DNA from: Rhodobacterales bacterium RIFCSPHIGHO2_02_FULL_62_130
GTDB taxonomy: Bacteria > Pseudomonadota > Alphaproteobacteria > Rhodobacterales > Rhodobacteraceae
DNA: 64,000 nucleotides
Assembly: GCA_001828855.1 (NCBI GenBank)
Contig: MHZT01000044.1
Location: 62,001 to 126,000 of the forward strand
Direction of reading: 5' to 3'
The notes beneath the pieces are model-generated. The model searched no databases and was not told where the DNA came from. It was given only the letters and a program-made list of their open reading frames with translations. Position 1 is the first letter of the stretch. Each line of letters opens with the position of its first letter. Made by a program: the position numbers and the translations under genes. Positions 11,868-20,522 of the stretch are shown here, in pieces.

Positions 11868-12917
11868 ATGCAACACTTTCTGAAATCGACCCTCGTGGTC
11901 GGCGCATTTGCGCTGTCGCTTGGCATGGCGCAGGCGCAGGATTTGGCCCCGCTGAATTCGGACAGCGAACCGGATCGGATGGATTGGTCGGAACTTGACG
12001 CCAAATTCGGCACGCTGCCTGCGCCGGCGGCTGGCACCAAGGTTGGCGGTGTGTCCAAGACCTTGACCAACGAATACTGGCGCTCGCTGGGCCAAGGCTA
12101 TCAGAACGTGGCCGACAAACTGGGTCTGGAATTTGTCTATCAGGCCGCCCAGAACGAAGGCGACCAGTTGGGCCAGCTTTCCACCGCTGAAAACCTGATC
12201 ACCCAAGGCTTTGCCGCGCTGCTGTTCTCGCCGCAGACCGATGCGAACCTGATCCCTGCGGTGGAAAAGGCCAAAGCGGCTGGCATCCCCGTGCTGAACG
12301 TGAATGATGCGGTGATCCCGTCGGCGGAACACTATGTCGGCAACGTGCAGAAGGGCAACGGCGTGAACGTCGCGCAGTGGTTCATCGACAACCGCCCTGA
12401 CGGTGGCAAAGTCGCTGTGATCGAAGGCCAGCCAGGCGTTTACGCCGCAGGTCAGCGCACCGCCGGTTTCACCGAAACCATCAATGCCAGCGGCAAGTTT
12501 GAAGTCGTGGCGTCGGTTCCGGCCAACTGGTCGCGGGAAGAGGCGTTCAATGCGGCTTCGACGATCCTGCAGCAATACCCCGACCTGATCGGTTTCTATG
12601 CCAACAACGACGGCATGGCTTTGGGTGTGGTCGAGGCTGTGAAGGCCGCGGGCAAGCAAGACAGCGTAGCCGTGTTCGGCACCGATGGCGTGTCGGATGC
12701 CTATGCGGCGATCAAGGCCGGCGATCTGACCGGCACCGTGGACAGCTTCCCCGTGCTGACCGGCGAGATTGCGATGGAAGTGGCGCTGCGCTTGCTGGCT
12801 GGGCAAGAGCTGCCGCGCGTGGTTGCAACCCCGCAGGCGCTGATCACCAAAGACAATGTCGACACCTATGCCACCTCTGACATCGCGGCGCTGCGCGCTG
12901 CCCTGTTGGCGAAGTAA
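11868..12917 (+). CDS. Sugar ABC transporter periplasmic binding protein (RbsB-like)
   Basis: The 349-residue precursor starts with a signal peptide ending near GMAQAQDL. The rest is a type 1 periplasmic binding fold of the ribose/galactose class, with repeated elements such as QNEGDQLGQLSTAENLI and IGFYANNDGMALGVV. It would capture a monosaccharide for the ATPase and permease that follow. A near-ideal ribosome site GGGAGGAA precedes the ATG. A strong hairpin follows the stop, as expected for a binding protein made in excess over its membrane partners. Confidence 0.93.
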   Translation: MQHFLKSTLVVGAFALSLGMAQAQDLAPLNSDSEPDRMDWSELDAKFGTLPAPAAGTKVGGVSKTLTNEYWRSLGQGYQNVADKLGLEFVYQAAQNEGDQLGQLSTAENLITQGFAALLFSPQTDANLIPAVEKAKAAGIPVLNVNDAVIPSAEHYVGNVQKGNGVNVAQWFIDNRPDGGKVAVIEGQPGVYAAGQRTAGFTETINASGKFEVVASVPANWSREEAFNAASTILQQYPDLIGFYANNDGMALGVVEAVKAAGKQDSVAVFGTDGVSDAYAAIKAGDLTGTVDSFPVLTGEIAMEVALRLLAGQELPRVVATPQALITKDNVDTYATSDIAALRAALLAK

Positions 12918-12925
12918 GGCAACCC

Positions 12926-12963
12926 GCGTCCTGCCACCGCTCCCGTGGCAGGACGCCCCTTTT
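12926..12963 (+). terminator. Intercistronic hairpin after the binding-protein gene
   Basis: GCGTCCTGCCAC (12926-12937) pairs perfectly with GTGGCAGGACGC (12945-12956) over a 7-nt loop and is followed after three C residues by four T residues. It may partly terminate or stabilise the transcript end, raising binding-protein levels relative to the ATPase and permease. Confidence 0.7.
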
Positions 12964-12975
12964 CTGGATGTCCCG

Positions 12976-14457
12976 ATGATTCCGCGTCTTGGCCTTTCAG
13001 GCATCACCAAATCCTATGGCGCGTTGCAGGTCTTGCATGGCGTGTCGCTGACGGTCCTGCCCGGTGAGGTGCATGGGTTGCTGGGCGAGAACGGCGCAGG
13101 CAAATCGACGATGCTGAACATCCTGTCGGGCGTGATCGCCCGCGATGGCGGCACGATCCAGATTGATGGCGCGCCGGTGCAGATCACCAGCCCCCGCGAT
13201 GCGACGGCGGCAGGAATCGCGATGATCCATCAGGAATTGCAGCAGGTTCCCGAACTGTCTGTTGCCCAGAATATATATCTTGGCGCTGCACTGCGCCGTG
13301 CCGGTGGTCTTGTCGTTGATCGTGCCGCGCAAGAGGCCGAGGCCCGCCGTCTGCTGGCCCCCCTTGATGCCACCATCGACGTGACCGCCCCGATCCGTTC
13401 CTTGCGTGTGGCGCAGCGCCAGGTTGTCGAGATTGCCAAGGCCCTGCGCGCCAATGCAAAGATCATTGCGATGGATGAACCGACATCCTCGCTGACCCCC
13501 AAGGAATTTGAACGTCTGGTTCAGGTGATCCAGACCCTGACCGCGCAGGGCGTTTCCGTCATCTATGTCAGTCACAAGATGGACGAGGTGTTCCGGCTGT
13601 GCCAGCAGGCGACGATCCTGCGCGATGGCCGCCTGATTACCCAAGTGCCAATCCCGCAAACCCCCGTTGCCCAAGTCATCGAAACCATGGTCGGGCGCGA
13701 ATTGGCCCATGCCAGCCACCGCAGCTTTGCCACCGACAAGGTGCTGATGCGGGTGCAGGCGCTGACGCGCGGCGCGGCCGTGGTGGATGCCAGCTTTGAT
13801 CTGCACGCGGGTGAGGTTCTGGGGATTGCCGGTCTGGTCGGATCGGGCCGGACCGAGTTGATGCGGCTTTTGGCAGGCGTGGACCCTGCCGATGCTGGCA
13901 CGATTGACGTGAACGGCCAGACCCCCGGCACCGGCCCGCGCGCCCGTATCCGTGCGGGGCTTGGCCTTGTGCCGGAAGAACGCAAGCGCGACGGCATCAT
14001 CCGTCACCGCCCCGTCACCAGCAACATCGGCCTGCCCGCCATGCGCCGCTTTTCACGGTTTGGCATCATCCGCAAAGCCTTTTTGAAGGCCCGCGCGGAA
14101 ACCTTGATGCAAGAAGTCCGCCTGCGCCCCTTCGACGTGACGCGGCCCATCGGCAGCTTTTCGGGTGGCAACCAGCAAAAGGCGATCATCGGCCGCTGGC
14201 TTGCCACCGACACGCAGATCTTCCTGTTTGATGAGCCGACCCGTGGCATCGACGTGGGCGCCAAGGCCGAAATCTATGACCTGATCGAGAAACTGGCCGC
14301 CGAAGGTCGCGCGGTGATCGTGGTGTCCTCGGAACTGCCCGAGGTGATCCGTGTATCCGACCGCGTTCTGGTCATGCGCGAAGGCCGGATCAGCGCCACG
14401 CTTGGCCCGCAAGAGATCACCGAGGCGAATATCGCCCGCAACGCCATTCCCGCCTGA
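12976..14457 (+). CDS. Sugar ABC transporter ATP-binding protein, two-domain (RbsA-like)
   Basis: This 493-residue protein contains two ATPase domains in tandem, as in RbsA, MglA and XylG. The first has Walker A GENGAGKST and the second has the degenerate GLVGSGRTEL typical of the family. The second signature motif is FSGGNQQKAIIGRWL with Walker B FLFDEPTRGIDVG. I chose the ATG at 12976 because MIPRLGLSGITKSYG is the usual beginning; upstream in-frame codons overlap the hairpin and binding-protein end. It energises import with the permease at 14468. Confidence 0.95.
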   Translation: MIPRLGLSGITKSYGALQVLHGVSLTVLPGEVHGLLGENGAGKSTMLNILSGVIARDGGTIQIDGAPVQITSPRDATAAGIAMIHQELQQVPELSVAQNIYLGAALRRAGGLVVDRAAQEAEARRLLAPLDATIDVTAPIRSLRVAQRQVVEIAKALRANAKIIAMDEPTSSLTPKEFERLVQVIQTLTAQGVSVIYVSHKMDEVFRLCQQATILRDGRLITQVPIPQTPVAQVIETMVGRELAHASHRSFATDKVLMRVQALTRGAAVVDASFDLHAGEVLGIAGLVGSGRTELMRLLAGVDPADAGTIDVNGQTPGTGPRARIRAGLGLVPEERKRDGIIRHRPVTSNIGLPAMRRFSRFGIIRKAFLKARAETLMQEVRLRPFDVTRPIGSFSGGNQQKAIIGRWLATDTQIFLFDEPTRGIDVGAKAEIYDLIEKLAAEGRAVIVVSSELPEVIRVSDRVLVMREGRISATLGPQEITEANIARNAIPA

Positions 14458-14467
14458 TGAGGTTCCC

Positions 14468-15421
14468 ATGACCCGCTTTCCCCTTTTGTCCCGCATCCGT
14501 TTCCGTGACGCTGGCACCCTGTTGGGCCTTGTCCTGATCAGCCTAGTCTTTGCCGTGCAATCGGATGTGTTCCTGACACAACCCAACCTTATCAACATCC
14601 TGCAACAATCCGCGATCAACGCCTGCATCGCCTTGGGGATGACCTTGGTTATCATCTCGGGCGGGATTGATCTGTCGGTCGGGCCGGTGGCGGCGCTTTC
14701 GGCGGTGCTGGGGGCGGCAATGCTGGTGGCCGGAGTGCCGGTGCCTTTGGCGATTGCGGGGGCGCTGGCCACGGGGGTGGTCTGCGGCTTTGTCAACGGT
14801 GCGCTGATTGCCTGGGGTGGCCTGCAACCCTTTATCGTCACACTGGGCGGGCTGTCGCTGTATCGGGCGCTGGCGCTGATCTATACGGGTGGGCAGCCGA
14901 TTTTTGGCCTGCCCGACGGGTTCCGCGCCTTTACCAACGGCAGCTTGGCGGGTGTGCCAAATCCTGTGGTGATCGTCGCGGTTCTGGCTCTAGGCGCTTG
15001 GATAATCCTGAACAAAACCCCGCTGGGTGAATATTTCATGGCCGTTGGCGGCAATCCCGAAGCCGCACGGATTGCCGGTGTGCCGGTCACGCTGACCAAA
15101 CTGGCCGCCTACATGATATCGGGCCTGATGGCTGCTGTCGCCGCGATGGTGCTGATCGGGCGTCTTGGTGCTGCCGAACCCACGCTGGGAACCCTGTGGG
15201 AACTGGACGCCATCGCTGCTGCCGCCATTGGCGGGGCCAGTCTGATGGGAGGGCGGGGCAGCATCCTTGGCACGTTGATCGGCTGCATCATCCTTGGCAC
15301 CCTGCGCAACGGCCTTACGCTTTTGAACGTCCAAGCCTTCTATCAGTTGCTTGCCACCGGTATCATCATCATTGTCGCAATGCTGATTGATAAGGCCACG
15401 AGTGGCAAACAGGGGGGCTGA
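14468..15421 (+). CDS. Sugar ABC transporter permease (RbsC-like)
   Basis: The 317-residue product is a polytopic inner-membrane protein of the RbsC/XylH family with about ten hydrophobic segments. It shows the family motif SGGIDLSVGPVAAL near residue 70 and a conserved GGxSLxGGRGSxxGT element near the C-terminus. The start at 14468 follows the ATPase stop by ten bases. It forms the membrane channel of the importer encoded at 11868-14457. Confidence 0.93.
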   Translation: MTRFPLLSRIRFRDAGTLLGLVLISLVFAVQSDVFLTQPNLINILQQSAINACIALGMTLVIISGGIDLSVGPVAALSAVLGAAMLVAGVPVPLAIAGALATGVVCGFVNGALIAWGGLQPFIVTLGGLSLYRALALIYTGGQPIFGLPDGFRAFTNGSLAGVPNPVVIVAVLALGAWIILNKTPLGEYFMAVGGNPEAARIAGVPVTLTKLAAYMISGLMAAVAAMVLIGRLGAAEPTLGTLWELDAIAAAAIGGASLMGGRGSILGTLIGCIILGTLRNGLTLLNVQAFYQLLATGIIIIVAMLIDKATSGKQGG

Positions 15422-16276
15422 ATGGGCGATCCAAGGGCTGTAGGCGCACAAATCCGGATGAAACTTCCCAGCCTGACGCCGCTGGAAGGCAAGGTTGCGG
15501 CGGATATTCTTGCCCGCAAGGACATCACCGAGTCCATGCCGCTGCGCGAGGTTGCGGAAGGCTCGGGTGTGTCGGATGCGATGGTGGTCAAGGTTGCCAA
15601 AAAGCTGGGCTTTGCCGGATTTCGGGAATTCCGTCAGGGGCTTGTGGACTACTACAACTCGGACACCGCCGCCCTTCATTCCGAGATTTCGGCAGAGGAT
15701 ACCGCAGGCGAAATCGTGCAAAAGGTGTTTCGCACCGCGATGCAGGCGCTTGAGGAAACCTTTGCAATTCTGGACCTTGAGGCGTTTGAACGCGCCGCCG
15801 ATTTCCTGCACCGCGCGAAACAGCGCGATTTCTATGGGCTTGGCGGATCGGCCCAAATCGCCCGCGATGTCAGTCATAAATTCTTGCGGATCGGCATCCG
15901 GTCTCAAGTGTTTGACGATGCCCATATGATGATGATGTCGGCGGCCCTGCTTGGCCCCGATGATGTGGCGATCGCGTTTTCGCATTCGGGCAGCACCTCG
16001 GCTGTGATCGACGCCATTGAGTTGGCCCGCAAGAGCGGCGCCCGCACCATTGCGGTCACGAATTACCCTGACAGCCCCGTGGCCAAACTGGTCGATGTGG
16101 TGCTGTGCTCCACCGCGCAAAACTCGCCGTTGCTGGGTGAAAATGCCACGGCGCGGATTGCCCAGTTGAACCTGCTGGACGCACTTTTTGTCGCCACAGC
16201 CCAGCGTGATCGCAAGACCGCAGATCTGAACCTTGGCCGCACCATGCGGGCTGTGCAATCGAAACGAAAACTGTAA
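15422..16276 (+). CDS. MurR/RpiR-family transcriptional regulator
   Basis: This 284-residue protein has the RpiR architecture: an N-terminal helix-turn-helix (LREVAEGSGVSDAMVVKVAKK) and a C-terminal SIS sugar-phosphate-binding domain (YGLGGSAQIARD, and AIAFSHSGSTSAVIDAI). The ATG directly follows the permease stop codon. It most likely senses a phosphorylated intermediate made by the neighbouring kinase and controls this operon, perhaps through the inverted repeat at 10781-10810. Confidence 0.93.
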   Translation: MGDPRAVGAQIRMKLPSLTPLEGKVAADILARKDITESMPLREVAEGSGVSDAMVVKVAKKLGFAGFREFRQGLVDYYNSDTAALHSEISAEDTAGEIVQKVFRTAMQALEETFAILDLEAFERAADFLHRAKQRDFYGLGGSAQIARDVSHKFLRIGIRSQVFDDAHMMMMSAALLGPDDVAIAFSHSGSTSAVIDAIELARKSGARTIAVTNYPDSPVAKLVDVVLCSTAQNSPLLGENATARIAQLNLLDALFVATAQRDRKTADLNLGRTMRAVQSKRKL

Positions 16277-16285
16277 GAGGCCGCT

Positions 16286-17149
16286 GTGACCGATCCCGTC
16301 GTTCTTGTTGTTGGAAGCCTTCACTATGATATCATGGTGGAATCCAGCACTTTGCCACGCAAGGACGAAACCGCCATCGGGTCGCGTTGGTATCCGAAAT
16401 TCGGTGGCAAAGGCGGCAATCAGGCGGTCGCCGCGCAAAAGGGCGGGGCCGTTGCGCGGATGTGCGGGGCGGTGGGCCGCGATGACTTTGGCCGCTTTTT
16501 GCGCGAAAACCTGCGGGCGGGCGGGGTGGATGACCGCTTTGTTGCCGATGTGGACGGGGCCAGATCAGGGATGAGCGTGGCGATTATGGATGCGGCGGGG
16601 GATTATGCTGCCACCATCGTTTCTGGCGCGAACCTGCTGATTTCCATTGATACGCTGCAGGATGCCGCGCTGTGGGACGGCGTGGCCATGCTGGTGCTGC
16701 AAAACGAAGTGCCGGAATCTGTCAATCTTGCCGCAGCTACACAGGCGCGCGCGCGCGGTATCCCCACGCTGCTGAATGCGGCCCCTTACCGCCCGATGTC
16801 GCCCGAGTTCTGCGCCTTGGTCGATATTCTGGTCGTCAACTCGGTCGAGGCTGAACAGATGGGGGCGGATGCGGTGTGCTGCCTGCATTCTGCTGCCGAT
16901 GCGGCCCGCAAGCTGGCTGCACAATTTGCAGCCGTGATAGTAACTGCAGGGGCGCAAGGGTTGGCGGCCTGGACCGACACCGACGAGGTACTTTCGATCC
17001 CCGCGCAAAAGGTCAAAGTGGTCAGCTCTCATGGCGCCGGAGATGCCTTTATCGGGGCATTGGCCAACCACCTTGCACGGGGAGACGGTTTTGACTCTGC
17101 AGCGCGCGCTGCCTCGGCCGCCGCTGCGCGTCATGTTGCAGGGCTGTAG
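16286..17149 (+). CDS. PfkB-family carbohydrate kinase (ribokinase-like)
   Basis: The 287-residue product is a ribokinase-fold sugar kinase. It has the PfkB N-terminal signature FGGKGGNQAVAAQKGG and the C-terminal active-site motif SHGAGDAFIGAL, with the catalytic aspartate in GAGD. Translation starts at a GTG nine bases after the RpiR stop. It probably phosphorylates the imported or isomerised sugar. Its length is close to ribokinase, but ribose cannot be assumed because of the accompanying isomerase/epimerase. Confidence 0.92.
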   Translation: MTDPVVLVVGSLHYDIMVESSTLPRKDETAIGSRWYPKFGGKGGNQAVAAQKGGAVARMCGAVGRDDFGRFLRENLRAGGVDDRFVADVDGARSGMSVAIMDAAGDYAATIVSGANLLISIDTLQDAALWDGVAMLVLQNEVPESVNLAAATQARARGIPTLLNAAPYRPMSPEFCALVDILVVNSVEAEQMGADAVCCLHSAADAARKLAAQFAAVIVTAGAQGLAAWTDTDEVLSIPAQKVKVVSSHGAGDAFIGALANHLARGDGFDSAARAASAAAARHVAGL

Positions 17150-17156
17150 CGGGCCG

Positions 17157-17981
17157 CTACCAAACGGCCTCGCCCTGCATTGTCAGCACACCTGCTTCTG
17201 ACAGCACCGCAAGCTGCATCTGCGCGTCATCCTCTTGCAATCCGATCCGCAGCACCTGCGACCCCGCAGCCGGATTGATCCCGCGATAGCGAAACCTGCG
17301 CGGCAGGGCTTGCCGGTGGACGGCGGCAAGGTTCAGCATAAGCGTCGCCTGCAACGGGCCATGAATAACAAGCCCCGCGTAATGCTCGACCTGCCGGGCA
17401 TAGCCTTGATCGTAATGAATACGGTGGCCGTTGAAGGTCACTGCGGAATAGCGAAACAGCAAGACCGGATCAATCGGCACCTGCCATTCCCGATCAAAGT
17501 GCTGAACCGCACTTGGGGCAGAAACAGGTGCCGAGGCCGTTGCTGCCGGACGGTAGACAAGATTCTGAATCTCGCGGATCGCAACACCTCGGGGTGTTCG
17601 GTAGTCATGCTCCACCGCAACAAAACACAGCGCGCCAGTTCTTCCAGTTTTCCACAGGATTTCGCGGATGGTCGAAATCTTTTGCACCGGATCGTCCGGC
17701 AAAAGCGGCTCCAGAAATGTCACTTCACCCCCCGCCCACATCCGGCGCGGCAACGGAATTGGCGGCAAGAAACCACCTTTGGCGGCATGACCATCTGCGC
17801 CAAGGCCAGACATCGGCGTGATTTGCGGACATAGGCACCAATGCAGGCCGGGTGCCACGGGGGCTTCGGCCAGAAACGGGGCAAGTGTGGTCACATAGCT
17901 GTCGATCAGGCGGGGGCTGATCTGGTCAGGCGAGGCGATTTCCTGTCGCCCGATCCAAGCGGTGTAGTCTTGTCCCGTCAT
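17157..17981 (-). CDS. MaoC/FAS1-like dehydratase (mesaconyl-C4-CoA hydratase-like)
   Basis: This 274-residue protein belongs to the HTD2/FAS1-like hot-dog dehydratases. The C-terminal half holds the hydratase signature with Asp and His (RYSAVTFNGHRIHYDQGYA). The N-terminal half is a second, inactive-looking hot-dog domain. Relatives hydrate enoyl-CoA substrates, including mesaconyl-C4-CoA. Its start overlaps the stop of the CoA transferase gene by four bases (ATGA), so the two are translationally coupled and probably act on the same CoA ester. The exact substrate is inference. Confidence 0.85.
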   Translation of the reverse strand: MTGQDYTAWIGRQEIASPDQISPRLIDSYVTTLAPFLAEAPVAPGLHWCLCPQITPMSGLGADGHAAKGGFLPPIPLPRRMWAGGEVTFLEPLLPDDPVQKISTIREILWKTGRTGALCFVAVEHDYRTPRGVAIREIQNLVYRPAATASAPVSAPSAVQHFDREWQVPIDPVLLFRYSAVTFNGHRIHYDQGYARQVEHYAGLVIHGPLQATLMLNLAAVHRQALPRRFRYRGINPAAGSQVLRIGLQEDDAQMQLAVLSEAGVLTMQGEAVW

Positions 17982-19099
17982 TGCCCGAACTCTGCACGAA
18001 TGGAGTCTGTATCCGCGCCCAAAGCTGGAACAGCACCGGGATCAAAGCTGGCGTCGCGCCCTGCTGGACGCGGCAAAGTAACACGCGCACCATCTTCCAG
18101 CGTCACACTTATCCGGCGCAAGGCAGGGTGCGCGCCAAGATCCCGAAGCGCCGTATAGCGCGCCCAAGCCACGCCGGCCGCACCCAGCAATTCGATCATC
18201 TCTGCCACAGGTAGGCCAGCAAACAGCGGTTCAAGTTCCGCATCCAGCGCGGTGCGGTTGGCGACGCGCAAAGGGTTTGTGGCGAAGGCCGCGCGGGAAC
18301 ACAGATCGGGGCGCTGCAGCACGCCTTCACACAACCGACGCCATTCGTCATTGTTCTGGACAGCCACGATCACGGTGCCATCCTGACAGGCGAAGGGCCG
18401 ATAGGGGTAGATTGAGGCATGGGCCAAGCCATAGCGTGCTGTCTCGATCCCCGCGTGTTCAAAATGCAGCAAAGGCACCGCCATCCAATCCGCCATGCCA
18501 TCAAACATCGCAATCTCGATAACCTTGCCGCGCCCGCTGCGTCCGCGTTCGATCAATGCTTCCAGAATTGCGGCATGGGCGTTCATGCCAGTGGCAATAT
18601 CTGCCGCCGACACCCCGACCTTGCTGGGCATTTCCGGCGTGCCGGTCACAGAGCATAGCCCGCTTTCGGCCTGCACCAGCATGTCATAGGCGCGCATCTG
18701 CGCGTAGGATGTGTCCCCGCCATATCCTTGAATCGAAACGGCAATAAGGCGGGGAAACGCAGCGGCGATATGTTCGGACGAAAGCCCCATACGGTCCATC
18801 GCTCCGGGGGCTAGATTCTGCACCAGCACATCGGCACGACGCAATAATGCGTGCAGCAAGGCCAGATCTGCGGGTGCTTTCAGATTCAGCGCAGCACTTT
18901 GCTTGCCGCGATTGAGCCAGACGAAATAGGCCGAACTGCCCTGCACAGACCGATCATAATGTCGCGCAGTTTCACCGGTGGGCCGTTCTATCTTGATCAC
19001 GCGAGCGCCCGCATCGGCCAACCGCACCGTGCAAAGAGGGGCCGCAACCGCCTGCTCGATTGCCACAACCAGCACCCCTGAAAGCGCGCCCTCAGACAT
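17978..19099 (-). CDS. CaiB/BaiF-family CoA transferase
   Basis: The 373-residue product is a class III CoA transferase. It has the family N-terminus (GVLVVAIEQAVAAPLCTVRLADAGARVIKIE is the region, residues 8-37), the catalytic aspartate region, and the conserved FVWLNRGKQSAALNLK stretch. It would move CoA from a donor such as succinyl-CoA to a carboxylic acid. It lies between the acyl-CoA dehydrogenase and the MaoC-like hydratase in one minus-strand operon, suggesting activation, desaturation and hydration of one acid. Its ATG overlaps the end of the small remnant ORF upstream by eight bases. Confidence 0.92.
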   Translation of the reverse strand: MSEGALSGVLVVAIEQAVAAPLCTVRLADAGARVIKIERPTGETARHYDRSVQGSSAYFVWLNRGKQSAALNLKAPADLALLHALLRRADVLVQNLAPGAMDRMGLSSEHIAAAFPRLIAVSIQGYGGDTSYAQMRAYDMLVQAESGLCSVTGTPEMPSKVGVSAADIATGMNAHAAILEALIERGRSGRGKVIEIAMFDGMADWMAVPLLHFEHAGIETARYGLAHASIYPYRPFACQDGTVIVAVQNNDEWRRLCEGVLQRPDLCSRAAFATNPLRVANRTALDAELEPLFAGLPVAEMIELLGAAGVAWARYTALRDLGAHPALRRISVTLEDGARVTLPRPAGRDASFDPGAVPALGADTDSIRAEFGQ

Positions 19100-19265
19100 T
19101 GCCCTGCACGCCTGAACGCGCCTGCACTCCGGGTTTCAGCCGCTCATCTGGGCCATAATCTTCGGCTGGATGAAAGAACAGATAAGGGGTTTCGACCGCC
19201 AGATCCTTCATGGCACCGTTGAAGGATTTCGGTTCGGGATAGGCGTAAACGATCAGAACTTGCAT
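19092..19265 (-). pseudogene. NAD(P)H-dependent oxidoreductase remnant with internal deletion (57 codons)
   Basis: An intact 57-codon frame begins MQVLIVYAYPEPKSFNGAMK, the typical first beta strand and flavin loop of MdaB/YwrO-type NAD(P)H oxidoreductases, which are about 200-250 residues long. After residue 26 it jumps to PYLFFHPAEDYGPDERLKPG, which I read as the C-terminal tail of the same family. The whole catalytic middle is absent, so an in-frame deletion is likely. The frame is still open, starts nine bases after the acyl-CoA dehydrogenase gene and overlaps the CoA transferase start, so it may still be translated and couple the two genes. The C-terminal assignment is from memory. Confidence 0.6.
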
Positions 19266-19274
19266 GGGTGAACC

Positions 19275-20435
19275 TTAGTAGGACCGAGGCAGGCCAAGCA
19301 CATGCTCGGCCAGATAGGACAGGATCAGGTTGGTCGAGATCGGCGCGACTTGATACAGCCGCGTCTCGCGGAATTTGCGCTCGATGTCGTATTCCTCGGC
19401 AAACCCAAAGCCGCCGTGGGTCTGGATGCAGGCATTGGCGGCCTCAAAACTGGCATCGGCGGCAAGCATTTTGGCCATGTTCGCCTCGGCCCCCGGATTG
19501 GCACCGGATTCGTAGAGCCGCAGTGCCTCGCGCACCATCAGCTCGGCGGCACGCATATTGGCATAGGCCTTGGCAATCGGAAACTGCACTCCCTGATTCT
19601 GGCCAATGGGGCGACCGAATACGATGCGATCCTTGGCATAGCTGGTGGCCTTGTCGATGAACCACTTGGCATCCCCCACACATTCGGCAGCGATCAGGAT
19701 GCGCTCGGCATTCATACCGGAGAGGATATAGCGAAAGCCCTTGCCCTCATCGCCAATGAGGTTCGCGGCAGGCACGCGCAGATTGTCAAAGAACACTTCC
19801 GTCGTGGCATGATTCATCATGGTGCGGATCGGGCGGATCGTCAGCCCGTTGCCGCGCGCGTCACGCATATCCACAAGGATCACCGACAGCCCGTCGGTTT
19901 TCTTCATGCCCTCGCGCAGCGGCGTGGTACGCGCCAAAAGCAGCATCAGGTCGGAATGTTCTGCGCGGCTGGTCCAGATTTTCTGGCCGTTGATGACGTA
20001 GTGGTCGCCCTCGCGCCGTGCTGTGGTTTTCAACGCGCCGGTGTCGGTGCCGCTGGACGGTTCTGTGACGCCAAAGGCCTGAAGCCGCAACCGCCCCGCC
20101 GCGATCTCGGGCAGATAGGCCTGCTTTTGCGCGTCCGATCCATGCCGCAGCAGGGTTCCCATCGTATACATCTGGGCGTGGCACGCCCCACCGTTGCACC
20201 CTGCCCGCTGCATTTCCTGCAACACAGCCGCCGCCGCCGAAAGCGGCAGCCCCGATCCGCCATAAGCCTCGGGGATCAGCACCGAAAGCCAGCCTGCCTC
20301 GGTCAGCGCATCGACGAAGGCCTGCGGGTAGGCCATGTCCCGATCCAAGGCGCGCCAATAGCTGCCAGAAAACCGGGCGCATAGCTTGGCAACGGCCTCG
20401 CGGATTTCGGGATAGGTTTCGGGTTCGGCAGTCAT
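19275..20435 (-). CDS. Acyl-CoA dehydrogenase family protein
   Basis: This 386-residue flavoprotein has the acyl-CoA dehydrogenase fold with helical N- and C-terminal domains. Visible signatures include FGVTEPSSGTDTGALKTTA (substrate/FAD loop) and QTHGGFGFAEEYDIERKFRE near the C-terminus. A candidate catalytic base lies in this C-terminal helix region. It is the first gene of the minus-strand operon that continues with the oxidoreductase remnant, a CoA transferase and a hydratase. It likely introduces a double bond into the acyl-CoA made by the CoA transferase. Confidence 0.93.
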   Translation of the reverse strand: MTAEPETYPEIREAVAKLCARFSGSYWRALDRDMAYPQAFVDALTEAGWLSVLIPEAYGGSGLPLSAAAAVLQEMQRAGCNGGACHAQMYTMGTLLRHGSDAQKQAYLPEIAAGRLRLQAFGVTEPSSGTDTGALKTTARREGDHYVINGQKIWTSRAEHSDLMLLLARTTPLREGMKKTDGLSVILVDMRDARGNGLTIRPIRTMMNHATTEVFFDNLRVPAANLIGDEGKGFRYILSGMNAERILIAAECVGDAKWFIDKATSYAKDRIVFGRPIGQNQGVQFPIAKAYANMRAAELMVREALRLYESGANPGAEANMAKMLAADASFEAANACIQTHGGFGFAEEYDIERKFRETRLYQVAPISTNLILSYLAEHVLGLPRSY

Positions 20436-20522
20436 GGCATCTCCGGCAGTGTTGCGCCCTTGTTAGGCACCTGAAAGGCATAACGACAACAACAAGTCGG
20501 CTAGATCAGTTATGCCGAAAAT

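Noticed and set aside
11379-13010. Long minus-strand frame of 543 codons opposite the isomerase and binding-protein genes
   Set aside because: It is a shadow of well-supported plus-strand genes and has a low-complexity, Arg-rich translation.
14990-16438. Long minus-strand frame of 482 codons opposite the permease, RpiR and kinase genes
   Set aside because: It covers three well-supported genes, has no family motifs and no ribosome site.
17146-17160. Palindrome GTAGCGGGCCGCTAC spanning two convergent stop codons
   Set aside because: It is perfect but has a very short loop and no T run; it may simply reflect the overlapping stop codons.
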